A stretch of 7,353 nt of DNA from Bacillota bacterium (lineage in GTDB: Bacteria > Bacillota > Clostridia > Oscillospirales > Acutalibacteraceae): contig JAEZJA010000005.1 in NCBI GenBank assembly GCA_023415895.1, positions 1 to 7,353 on the forward strand, given 5' to 3'. Each line of letters begins with the position of its first letter. The first letter of the stretch is position 1. A model generated the notes under the pieces. It ran no database searches. It saw only the letters and a list, made by a program, of their open reading frames with translations, and was not told the DNA's origin. Positions 1 through 6,274 of the stretch are shown here, one piece after another. The translations under genes were made by a program, and so were the position numbers.

Positions 1-30
1 GGACAGGGAAATGCCTGTCCCTGCTTTTTT
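1..30 (+). terminator. Intrinsic terminator of a plus-strand gene left of the window
   Basis: A 7-bp perfect stem (GGACAGG at 1-7, CCTGTCC at 14-20) closes a 6-base loop and is followed by TGC and six T (25-30). The stem may extend beyond the window edge. The T run lies on the plus-strand 3' side and an A run lies on the other side. It is therefore best read as ending transcription that enters from the left, convergent with lepA. It could also stop lepA read-through in the other direction, but the tail there is not U-rich within the visible bases. Confidence 0.7.
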
Positions 31-59
31 AGTAACCTATCCTTTTACAAAACGATCGC

Positions 60-97
60 TACACACAGGCTTCCCCTCAAGGGGAAGCCTGTGTGTA
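60..97. repeat. 38-base perfect palindromic hairpin downstream of lepA
   Basis: Arms at 60-76 and 81-97 are fully complementary over 17 bp around a 4-base TCAA loop (TTGA on the minus strand), 44 bases past the lepA stop. Neither strand has an immediate T run: the minus strand has TTTT only after 8 bases, and the plus strand has TTTT after 7 bases. It may work as a weak lepA terminator or an RNA 3'-end stabiliser, or it may be a copy of a dispersed palindromic repeat. The 9-mer CAAAACGAT occurs on both sides (48-56 and 125-133). The hairpin itself is certain; its role is inferred. Confidence 0.75.
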
Positions 98-140
98 TAA
101 CGTGTTTTCTGCGTTAACATCAGCCAAAACGATAGGATAC

Positions 141-1952
141 TCAATCGTCCCCCAGCTTGAGTACAGCCATGAAGGCCTCCTGCGGCACCTCGACACTGCC
201 CAGCTGGCGCATGCGCTTTTTGCCTTCCTTCTGTTTCTCCAGCAGCTTCTTCTTGCGGGTGATATCGCCGCCGTAGCACTTGGCCAGAACGTCCTTGCGC
301 ATGGCCTTGACGGTTTCCCGCGCGATAATCTTGCCGCCGATCGCCGCCTGAATGGGCACCTCAAACAGCTGACGCGGAATATTGTCCTTGAGCTTTTCGC
401 ACATGCGGCGGGCGCGTGCATAGGCGCTGCCGGCAAAGACGATGAAGCTGAGGGCATCCACGACCTCGCCGTTGAGCAGAATATCGAGCTTGACCAGCTC
501 CGACTTAACATAGCCCTTGAGCTCGTAATCAAAGCTGGCATAGCCCTTGGTGCGGGACTTGAGCGTATCAAAGAAATCATAGACAATCTCATTGAGGGGC
601 AGCTCATAATGGATGTCTACACGCGTGGTGTCCAGATACTTCATATCCTTGAAAACGCCGCGGCGTTGCTGGCAGAGCTCCATAATGTTGCCGACGTAAT
701 CGTTGGGTGTATAAATATGCGCATCGGTCATGGGCTCCTCCGCCGACAGGATGGTGCCGGGGTCGGGATAGTTCGTGGGGTTGTCGATATACCGCACGGA
801 TCCATCCACCAGCGTGATCTTGTAAATAACGCTGGGAGCGGTCGTGATCAGATCCATGTCGTATTCACGTTCCAACCGCTCCTGCACGATTTCCATGTGC
901 AGCAAGCCCAGAAAGCCGCAGCGGAAGCCAAAGCCCAGCGCAACCGAGGTTTCGGGCTGAAAGCTGAGCGCCGCATCGTTGAGCTGCAGGCGCTCCAAAG
1001 CCTCCCGCAGGTCGCCGTAATGGGCCCCGTCGGCGGGGAAGATTCCGCAGTAGACCATGGGGTTAACCGTGCGGTAGCCGGGCAAAGGCTCGGCTGCAGG
1101 ACGGTCACTCAGCGTAATGGTGTCACCCACATGGGCGTCGGCCACCGACTTGATGGAGGCCGCAAGATAGCCCACGTCGCCCGCCTCCAGGCAATCGCAG
1201 GGTTCCAGCCTTCCAGGACGCATAATACCGGTCTCCACCACGTCAAATTCGGCACCGGTCGCCATCATGCACACCGTATCGCCCGCACGCACCCTACCGG
1301 AAAAGACACGAAAATAGACGATAACGCCTTTGTAACTGTCGTAATAGCTGTCAAAAATCAGCGCGCGCAGCGGCTGGGTGTCATCCCCTGTGGGGGCCGG
1401 AATTCTCTCGACAATGGCTTCCAGTACGGCCTCGATGTTGAGTCCCAGTTTGGCCGAAATGGCGGGGGCCGTCGACGCGTCGATGCCGATAATGTCCTCG
1501 ATTTCCTCACGCACCTCTTCGGGGCGGGCGGAGGGCAGATCGATTTTGTTAATGACCGGTACGATCTCCAGACCGTGATCCACGGCCAGATAGGTGTTGG
1601 CGAGCGTCTGCGCCTCAATGCCCTGCGACGCGTCCACGATCAGAATGGCACCCTCACAGGCCGCAAGGGAGCGGGATACCTCGTAATTGAAGTCCACATG
1701 ACCGGGCGTATCGATCAGATTGAACACATAGCTTTCGCCGTTTTGCGCAATATAGGACAGCGTCACGGCATGGGCTTTAATCGTGATGCCGCGCTCTCTC
1801 TCGAGATCCATGCTGTCGAGAAGCTGATCCTCCATATCGCGCTGAGCTACCGCCTGCGTCTTTTCGAGGATACGATCGGCCAGTGTGGATTTTCCATGAT
1901 CAATATGAGCAATAATGCAAAAATTACGAATATGGTCGCGAGGTACGGACAA
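141..1952 (-). CDS. lepA: Elongation factor 4 (LepA), ribosome-associated GTPase
   Basis: EF4 is a translational GTPase of the EF-G class that acts on the ribosome in the cytoplasm and is linked to translation fidelity and 30S maturation. The 603-residue product has the usual family length. Visible motifs, numbered from the chosen start, are the P-loop AHIDHGKST (15-23), switch I RERGIT (52-57), DTPGH (81-85), NKID (135-138) and SAK (166-168). Domain II, the EF-G-like domains and the LepA-specific C-terminus with KCYGGDI and [13 protein letters not shown] follow. The start is taken as TTG at 1952-1950, because GAGGTG at 1964-1959 lies six bases before it and the protein then begins [11 protein letters not shown], as is usual. 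An in-frame GTG at 1961 is the end of that Shine-Dalgarno site, so it is an unlikely start. The normally conserved IVH before the C-terminal domain reads IVFAGSAY here (F506). The gene has its own promoter. Confidence 0.97.
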   Translation of the reverse strand: MSVPRDHIRNFCIIAHIDHGKSTLADRILEKTQAVAQRDMEDQLLDSMDLERERGITIKAHAVTLSYIAQNGESYVFNLIDTPGHVDFNYEVSRSLAACEGAILIVDASQGIEAQTLANTYLAVDHGLEIVPVINKIDLPSARPEEVREEIEDIIGIDASTAPAISAKLGLNIEAVLEAIVERIPAPTGDDTQPLRALIFDSYYDSYKGVIVYFRVFSGRVRAGDTVCMMATGAEFDVVETGIMRPGRLEPCDCLEAGDVGYLAASIKSVADAHVGDTITLSDRPAAEPLPGYRTVNPMVYCGIFPADGAHYGDLREALERLQLNDAALSFQPETSVALGFGFRCGFLGLLHMEIVQERLEREYDMDLITTAPSVIYKITLVDGSVRYIDNPTNYPDPGTILSAEEPMTDAHIYTPNDYVGNIMELCQQRRGVFKDMKYLDTTRVDIHYELPLNEIVYDFFDTLKSRTKGYASFDYELKGYVKSELVKLDILLNGEVVDALSFIVFAGSAYARARRMCEKLKDNIPRQLFEVPIQAAIGGKIIARETVKAMRKDVLAKCYGGDITRKKKLLEKQKEGKKRMRQLGSVEVPQEAFMAVLKLGDD

Positions 1953-1994
1953 ATTGAACACCTCATTGCTGTTTTACTTCGCATGTATGCGGTG

Positions 1995-2024
1995 ATTATA
2001 GCATACCCAGACCTACCACGGCAA
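1995..2024 (-). promoter_or_regulatory. Promoter of lepA (extended -10)
   Basis: On the minus strand a perfect TATAAT (2000-1995) is preceded by TGC, giving an extended -10. TTGCCG (2024-2019) lies 18 bases upstream as a -35. Transcription would begin near 1988, leaving a leader of about 36 bases that holds the AATGAGGTG ribosome site. The promoter sits in the 83-base gap after purB, so lepA can be expressed on its own. Confidence 0.75.
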
Positions 2025-2041
2025 GCGCTGTTTGGGTATGC
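2001..2041. repeat. 9-bp inverted repeat spanning the lepA promoter
   Basis: GCATACCCA (2001-2009) and TGGGTATGC (2033-2041) are perfect inverted copies 23 bases apart. The minus-strand 3' arm contains the TGC of the extended -10, and the repeat starts two bases after the purB stop codon. A third copy of the core, GTATGC (1985-1990), lies beyond the -10 and forms a second inverted pair with 2001-2006. No T run follows, so it is a poor purB terminator. An operator or competing RNA hairpins are possible but unproven. Confidence 0.5.
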
Positions 2042-2043
2042 GT

Positions 2044-3474
2044 TCAGACGTTTATTTCCACATGGATGCCGAGCAGTTCCTTGTAGCGATCGAGCAGAGG
2101 GGCGACCTGCTCCTCCAAAAATTCGGTTGTTTGTTCGGGAGAACGGCCGACATAGCGTGAGGGCTCGAGAACAGCCTGCAGCTCCTCGAGCGTCACACCG
2201 AAGGCCGAGTCGCCCGCAATGCGCTCGAGCAGGTCGTTGACGCCGTCCTCCTGCTTGACGCGATGCGCCGCGGCCATCGAATGCACGCGGATGCGTTCGT
2301 GCAGCTCCTGACGGTCGCCGCCCCGTTTGACACAGTCCATCATAATATTTTCGGTCGCCATGAAGGGCAGCTCACGGCGCAGGTTGCGGTCGATCACGGC
2401 GGTGTTGACCACCAGACCGTCCACTACGTTGATAACCAGCGACAGAATCGCGTCCACAGCCAGAAAAGCCTCGGCCACGCTGATGCGCTTGTTGGCGCTG
2501 TCGTCTAAGGTGCGCTCAAACCACTGGGTGGAGGCGGTCATGGCCGGGTTGAGCGAGTCGGCCACGACATAGCGTGCCAGCGAAGCAATGCGCTCGCTGC
2601 GCATGGGGTTGCGCTTATAGGCCATCGCCGAGGAGCCAATCTGATGCTTTTCAAAGGGTTCCTCGATCTCCTTGAGATGCTGCAGCAGGCGGATATCGTT
2701 GGAGAATTTGGCCGCACTTTGGGCAATGCCCGACAGGGTGGACAGGATGGCCGAATCGAGTTTGCGCGGATAGGTCTGACCCGATACGGCAAAGCAGCCC
2801 TGATAGCCCATTTTTTCCGCAATACGCCGGTCAAGTGCACGGCATTTGGCGTGGTCGCCCTCAAACAACTCAAGAAAGCTGGCCTGGGTGCCGGTCGTCC
2901 CCTTGCAGCCCAGCAGGCGGGCATTGGACAGGCGGTAATCCACCTCGTCGATATCCATCAGAAATTCCTGTGCCCACAGCGTTGCCCGCTTGCCCACGGT
3001 TGTGGGCTGCGCAGGCTGGAAGTGGGTAAAGGCGAGGGTGGGCAGGGCTTTGTATTCCTCAGCGAAGCGTCCCAGCAGCTGGACGGTATTCACCAGCTTG
3101 CGCTGCACCAGCTCCAGAGCCTCGTACATAATAATCAGATCGGTATTGTCGCCCACATAGCAGCTTGTCGCCCCCAGATGAATAATGCCTTTGGCATGGG
3201 GGCACTGCTGTCCGTAGGCGTATACGTGGGACATGACATCATGACGCACCTCTTTTTCACGTGCCGTGGCGACATCGTAGTTTATGTCGTCGGCATGCGC
3301 TTTGAGCTCGCTGATCTGCTCGTCCGTAATGGACAGACCAAGCTCCTGCTCCGTTTCGGCAAGAGCAATCCACAGACGGCGCCAGGTGCGGAATTTCTTG
3401 TCCGGGGAAAACAGATACTGCATTTCCGGGCTGGCATAGCGGGATGAAAAGGGCGTTTCATAGAGGCTGGGCAT
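2044..3474 (-). CDS. purB: Adenylosuccinate lyase
   Basis: PurB splits SAICAR to AICAR plus fumarate, and adenylosuccinate to AMP plus fumarate, in cytosolic purine synthesis. The 476-residue protein belongs to the fumarase/aspartase superfamily. Visible motifs are RHDVMSH (77-83), GATSCYVGDNTD (101-112), FTHFQPAQPTTVGKRATLW (149-167) and the signature loop GSSAMAYKRNP (280-290) with the catalytic serine. ATENIMMD, RGGDRQELHERIR and an ordinary C-terminus follow. The ATG at 3474 is chosen because AAGGAAGGAT lies just upstream and the protein then starts MPSLYETPF, like its relatives. The frame stays open to an ATG at 3516, but that codon overlaps the putative -10, so it would not be transcribed. 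No other pur gene is adjacent, so it appears to be a stand-alone unit between pnp and lepA. Confidence 0.97.
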   Translation of the reverse strand: MPSLYETPFSSRYASPEMQYLFSPDKKFRTWRRLWIALAETEQELGLSITDEQISELKAHADDINYDVATAREKEVRHDVMSHVYAYGQQCPHAKGIIHLGATSCYVGDNTDLIIMYEALELVQRKLVNTVQLLGRFAEEYKALPTLAFTHFQPAQPTTVGKRATLWAQEFLMDIDEVDYRLSNARLLGCKGTTGTQASFLELFEGDHAKCRALDRRIAEKMGYQGCFAVSGQTYPRKLDSAILSTLSGIAQSAAKFSNDIRLLQHLKEIEEPFEKHQIGSSAMAYKRNPMRSERIASLARYVVADSLNPAMTASTQWFERTLDDSANKRISVAEAFLAVDAILSLVINVVDGLVVNTAVIDRNLRRELPFMATENIMMDCVKRGGDRQELHERIRVHSMAAAHRVKQEDGVNDLLERIAGDSAFGVTLEELQAVLEPSRYVGRSPEQTTEFLEEQVAPLLDRYKELLGIHVEINV

Positions 3475-3507
3475 AATGACATCCTTCCTTTTATAAACAA
3501 TACCTAT

Positions 3508-3536
3508 ATAGTACATACTTTTCCAGCATGGCGCAA
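3508..3536 (-). promoter_or_regulatory. Probable promoter of purB
   Basis: On the minus strand TTGCGC (3536-3531), 17 bases, then TACTAT (3513-3508) form a moderate sigma-A type promoter with four of six matches in each box. The start would be near 3501, giving a leader of about 27 bases that ends in the AAGGAAGGAT ribosome site. That leader is too short for a purine riboswitch, and no PurR-box-like pair was recognised. Confidence 0.5.
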
Positions 3537-3550
3537 GAGGGAGAAATCAA

Positions 3551-3589
3551 TTAGCAAAGGGAGCCGCTTCACGAGGAGGCGGCTCCCTT
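3551..3589 (-). terminator. Probable terminator of pnp
   Basis: Eighteen bases past the pnp stop, AAGGGAGCCGC (3589-3579) pairs perfectly with GCGGCTCCCTT (3567-3557). After one A-C mismatch the stem continues for two more pairs around a 5-base loop. The minus-strand tail TTTGCTAATT is only moderately U-rich, so release may be incomplete, but the GC-rich stem directly after the gene is typical of an intrinsic terminator. Confidence 0.7.
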
Positions 3590-3607
3590 AACGGCCAATC
3601 GGTTTGC

Positions 3608-5782
3608 TTAGTTGCGGCGGGGGCCGCGGTTGTTATCACGACGGGGAGGGCGGGGAGCATCCGAAACGGTGTTTTCCGGAACCAGACCCTCGACCTCAAT
3701 GAGCGCGTCGCGACGGGAAAGGTTTAAACGTCCCTGCTCGTCGATTTCGGTCACCTTAACGATGACCTCGTCGCCCACAGCCACGACATCCTCCACCTTT
3801 TCGACTCTCTTGACATCCAGACGGCTGATGTGGACAAGGCCCTCTTTGCCGGGAGCAATCTCCACGAAGGCGCCGAAGGTCATCAGACGTGTCACGCGGC
3901 CTTTGTAAATGGCACCAACCTCGGGATCCTTGGCGATGGTCTCTACAATGGACAGGGCGCGCTTGGCGTCTTCCGTATTGAGAGCTGAAATAAAGACGTT
4001 GCCGTCCTCTTCAATATCGATCTTGCAGTTGCACTCGGCCTGAATCTTCTGGATGACCGAGCCGCCCTTGCCAATGACTTCGCGGATCTTATCCACATCG
4101 ATCTTGGTGTTGAGCATCTTGGGCGCATAGGGAGAGAGTTCTTCGTGCGGTGCGGGAATGGCCTTGAGCATAACCTCGTCGAGAATGTGGCAGCGTGCCT
4201 TGTAGGTCTTGTCCAGCGCCTCACGAATGATGGCGGGGGTCAGGCCATGCACCTTTAAATCCATTTGGATGGCGGTGATACCCTTGTGAGTGCCGCCCAC
4301 CTTGAAGTCCATATCGCCAAAGAAGTCTTCGAGACCCTGAATATCCACCATGGTCATGAAGCGGTCGCCTTCAGTGATCAAACCGCAGGAAATACCGGCA
4401 ACCGGCGCCTTGATGGGAACACCGGCATCCATCAGAGCCAGCGTGGAGCCGCAGATGGAGGCCTGCGAGGTGGAACCGTTGGAGGAAACAACCTCGGACA
4501 CCAGACGCAGCGTGTAGGGGAATTCCTCAATCGGGGGGATCACAGGCAGAAGCGCACGCTCCGCCAGCGCGCCATGACCGATTTCACGACGGCCGGGGCC
4601 GCGGGAAGGCTTGGTTTCGCCCACGGAGTAAGAGGGGAAGTTATAATGGTGCATATACCGCTTGGATGTCTCGTCGTCAATGCCGTCGAGCAGCTGTGCA
4701 TCGTCGCTCGATCCCAGCGTAACGGTGGTCAGCACCTGCGTCTGCCCGCGGGTAAAGAGGCCGGAACCGTGTACACGGGGCAGCAGACCGACTTCGGCGG
4801 CTAGAGGACGCATATCATTGATACCGCGGCCGTCCACGCGCTTGCCGTCATCCAGCAGCCAGCGGCGCACCACGAATTTCTGAAGCTTGTACAGGCAGTC
4901 ATCAATCTTGACAATGTCATCGGGATACAGCTCGTCAAACTTGGCATGAACTTCGTCATAGAGGGGCTTCATGCGCTCGTCGCGCACCATCTTGTCGTCA
5001 GTATCCAGAGCGGCGCGAACCTTTTCGATCGCGAACTCTTTAATGGCTTCAAACATGGTCGGATCGGGATCGTTGGACTGGAAGGACACCTTGGCCTTAC
5101 CGATTTCCGCGGTGATCTCGCTGATGAACTTGACGATCTCCTGGTTGGCAGCATGGCCGGCCATAATACCGTTGTACATGGTGTCGTTGTCGATCTCGTT
5201 GGCACCCGCTTCGATCATGGCGACCAGCTCCGAGGTGGAGGCAACGGTCACATGCATCTGGGATTTCTTTTCCTGTTCGGCCGTCGGGTTGATGACGTAT
5301 TCGCCGTCAATCAGACCGACAACAACGCCGCCGATGGGGCCATCCCAGGGAATATCCGAGATGGACAGGGCGATGGAGGTCGCGACCATGGAGGTGATCT
5401 CGGGCGCGCAGTCAGGATCCACGCTCATGACGGTGCACACTATGGACACGTCATTGCGCATATCCTTGGGGAAGAGCGGGCGGATGGGGCGGTCGATCAT
5501 GCGGCAGGTCAGGATGGCCTTTTCGCTCGGACGGGATTCGCGGCGCTGATAGGAGCCGGGAATGTGACCGACCGCATACAGCTTTTCCTCATAATCCACC
5601 GAAAGAGGGAAGAAATCCACCCCTTCACGAGGCTTGGACGCCATGGTTACCGCGCACAGAATCACGGTGTCGCCATAACGCACGAGGCAGGAGCCGTTGG
5701 CCAGCTGCGCGATCTTTCCGGTTTCGACCACAAGGGGACGTCCGGCCAGAGTCGTTTTGAACACTTTGTAATTTTCGAACAT
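3608..5782 (-). CDS. pnp: Polyribonucleotide nucleotidyltransferase (PNPase)
   Basis: PNPase is a trimeric 3'-5' phosphorolytic exoribonuclease that also adds 3' tails, and it is a core enzyme of RNA decay. The 724 residues show the full layout: RNase PH domain 1 (about 1-140), a helical linker (about 145-300), catalytic RNase PH domain 2 (about 310-545), a KH domain (about 555-615, GKGG at 571-574) and an S1 domain (about 620-692). Key residues are present: R398/R399 in GPGRREIGHGALAER, S439 in SSNGSTSQ, and D486 and D492 in EDFFGDMDFKVGG. These fall at the same numbers as the known E. coli residues. A short arginine-rich tail follows S1. The ATG at 5782 has GGAGGA six bases upstream. In the loop 76-86 the usual REGRPSE reads RESRPSE. 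The gene follows rpsO, as in many bacteria, but a terminator and its own promoter separate the two. Confidence 0.98.
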   Translation of the reverse strand: MFENYKVFKTTLAGRPLVVETGKIAQLANGSCLVRYGDTVILCAVTMASKPREGVDFFPLSVDYEEKLYAVGHIPGSYQRRESRPSEKAILTCRMIDRPIRPLFPKDMRNDVSIVCTVMSVDPDCAPEITSMVATSIALSISDIPWDGPIGGVVVGLIDGEYVINPTAEQEKKSQMHVTVASTSELVAMIEAGANEIDNDTMYNGIMAGHAANQEIVKFISEITAEIGKAKVSFQSNDPDPTMFEAIKEFAIEKVRAALDTDDKMVRDERMKPLYDEVHAKFDELYPDDIVKIDDCLYKLQKFVVRRWLLDDGKRVDGRGINDMRPLAAEVGLLPRVHGSGLFTRGQTQVLTTVTLGSSDDAQLLDGIDDETSKRYMHHYNFPSYSVGETKPSRGPGRREIGHGALAERALLPVIPPIEEFPYTLRLVSEVVSSNGSTSQASICGSTLALMDAGVPIKAPVAGISCGLITEGDRFMTMVDIQGLEDFFGDMDFKVGGTHKGITAIQMDLKVHGLTPAIIREALDKTYKARCHILDEVMLKAIPAPHEELSPYAPKMLNTKIDVDKIREVIGKGGSVIQKIQAECNCKIDIEEDGNVFISALNTEDAKRALSIVETIAKDPEVGAIYKGRVTRLMTFGAFVEIAPGKEGLVHISRLDVKRVEKVEDVVAVGDEVIVKVTEIDEQGRLNLSRRDALIEVEGLVPENTVSDAPRPPRRDNNRGPRRN

Positions 5783-5783
5783 A

Positions 5784-5831
5784 CTAAATCCTCCGTTTCA
5801 TACAGAATACTTCAAAATATTTGAAACGGAG
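5784..5831 (-). promoter_or_regulatory. pnp leader hairpin that buries the Shine-Dalgarno site
   Basis: In the minus-strand transcript CTCCGTTTCA (5831-5822) pairs perfectly over 10 bp with TGAAACGGAG (5800-5791). The GGAG of that arm is part of the pnp ribosome site GGAGGA (5794-5789). Inside, AATATT (5821-5816) and AGTATT (5811-5806) add six pairs, one of them G-U, around a TTGA loop, with a 5-base bulge on the 3' side. A 5-codon frame, ATG at 5801 to TAG at 5784, overlaps the site and stops one base before the pnp ATG. Translational control of pnp, perhaps autoregulatory, is inferred. Confidence 0.65.
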
Positions 5832-5840
5832 CTGCATGGA

Positions 5841-5863
5841 ATTTTAGCAATAAAACCGCGGTT
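5841..5863 (-). promoter_or_regulatory. Probable pnp promoter with palindrome upstream of the -10
   Basis: TAAAAT (5846-5841) preceded by TGC (5849-5847) is an extended -10 on the minus strand. No good -35 is visible at the usual distance. The palindrome AACCGCGGTT (5854-5863) lies directly upstream, with ACCGGT (5865-5870) next to it. The predicted start near 5834 would put the SD-burying hairpin at the very 5' end of the pnp mRNA. The -10 is a fair match; the operator idea is speculative. Confidence 0.5.
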
Positions 5864-5959
5864 CACCGGTTACTTCGTGTTGAGCCGTCGTTTCACTGCT
5901 AAACCCACACCGCTCCCATTTCGACGACAGAGCATTTCCGGGAAAAGCAGGGGCTGGGT

Positions 5960-6001
5960 AAAGCAGAAAGAGGCAGGAGGGGTTTGACACCCGCCTGCCT
6001 C
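5960..6001 (-). terminator. Intrinsic terminator of rpsO
   Basis: Nine bases after the rpsO stop, GAGGCAGG (6001-5994) pairs with CCTGCCTC (5977-5970). After a C-T mismatch, three more G-C pairs close the loop. The tail TTTCTGCTTT (5969-5960) is U-rich. This ends most rpsO transcripts before pnp. The roughly 95 bases between it and the pnp promoter hold nothing else that I recognise. Confidence 0.8.
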
Positions 6002-6010
6002 AACATAGAC

Positions 6011-6274
6011 CTATTTACGGATGCCGAGCTTCTCGATGATCGCACGATACCGGTTGATATCCTTCTTCATCAGGTAGTTCAGAAGGTTGCGGCGATGGCC
6101 GATCATTTTAAACAGACCGTGACGAGAATGGTGATCCTTCTTGTGCACCTTCAGGTGCTCGGTCAGATCGTTGATCCGGCGGGTCAAGACAGCAATCTGC
6201 ACCTCAGGGGAACCTGTGTCTCCTTCATGAGTGGCATATTCCTGCATGATACTCGTTTTTTGTTCTGGCAGCAT
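6011..6274 (-). CDS. rpsO: 30S ribosomal protein S15
   Basis: S15 binds the three-way junction of helices 20-22 in the central domain of 16S rRNA early in 30S assembly and helps form a bridge to the 50S subunit. The 87-residue product matches the family length of about 88-89. It carries the expected line [17 protein letters not shown], followed by INDLTEHL, the basic KKDHHSRHG stretch, RRNLLNYL and the [13 protein letters not shown] end. The ATG at 6274 is chosen from family length and from AGAGGTG eight bases upstream. The frame is open upstream to an ATG at 6397, but those 41 residues do not resemble S15 and belong to the structured leader. It is followed by its own terminator and then pnp, and preceded by ppa. 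Confidence 0.97.
   Translation of the reverse strand: MLPEQKTSIMQEYATHEGDTGSPEVQIAVLTRRINDLTEHLKVHKKDHHSRHGLFKMIGHRRNLLNYLMKKDINRYRAIIEKLGIRK

Noticed and set aside
93..2240. Plus-strand open frame of 715 codons opposite lepA and the end of purB
   Set aside because: It mirrors lepA almost base for base, resembles no known protein in wording, has no ribosome site, and crosses two well-supported genes. It looks like a by-product of codon bias in the antisense frame.
2044..3474. purB as part of a purine operon or phage-borne pur gene
   Set aside because: Neighbours are pnp and lepA, each with its own signals. The protein is an ordinary clostridial-type lyase with all motifs intact.
3475..3516. 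14-residue N-terminal extension of PurB from the ATG at 3516
   Set aside because: This ATG overlaps the putative -10 box and lacks an SD, while AAGGAAGGAT sits in front of the ATG at 3474.
4946..5824. Plus-strand open frame of 292 codons opposite the start of pnp, and a similar one at 2644-3447 opposite purB
   Set aside because: Both are antisense shadows rich in His/Gly/Asp repeats typical of reversed coding sequence, with no promoter or SD, and the sense strand encodes clear PNPase and PurB.
5881..5940. GTCGT/ACGAC inverted pair between the rpsO terminator and the pnp promoter as a regulatory RNA
   Set aside because: Only five pairs across more than 30 bases and no promoter or terminator of its own.
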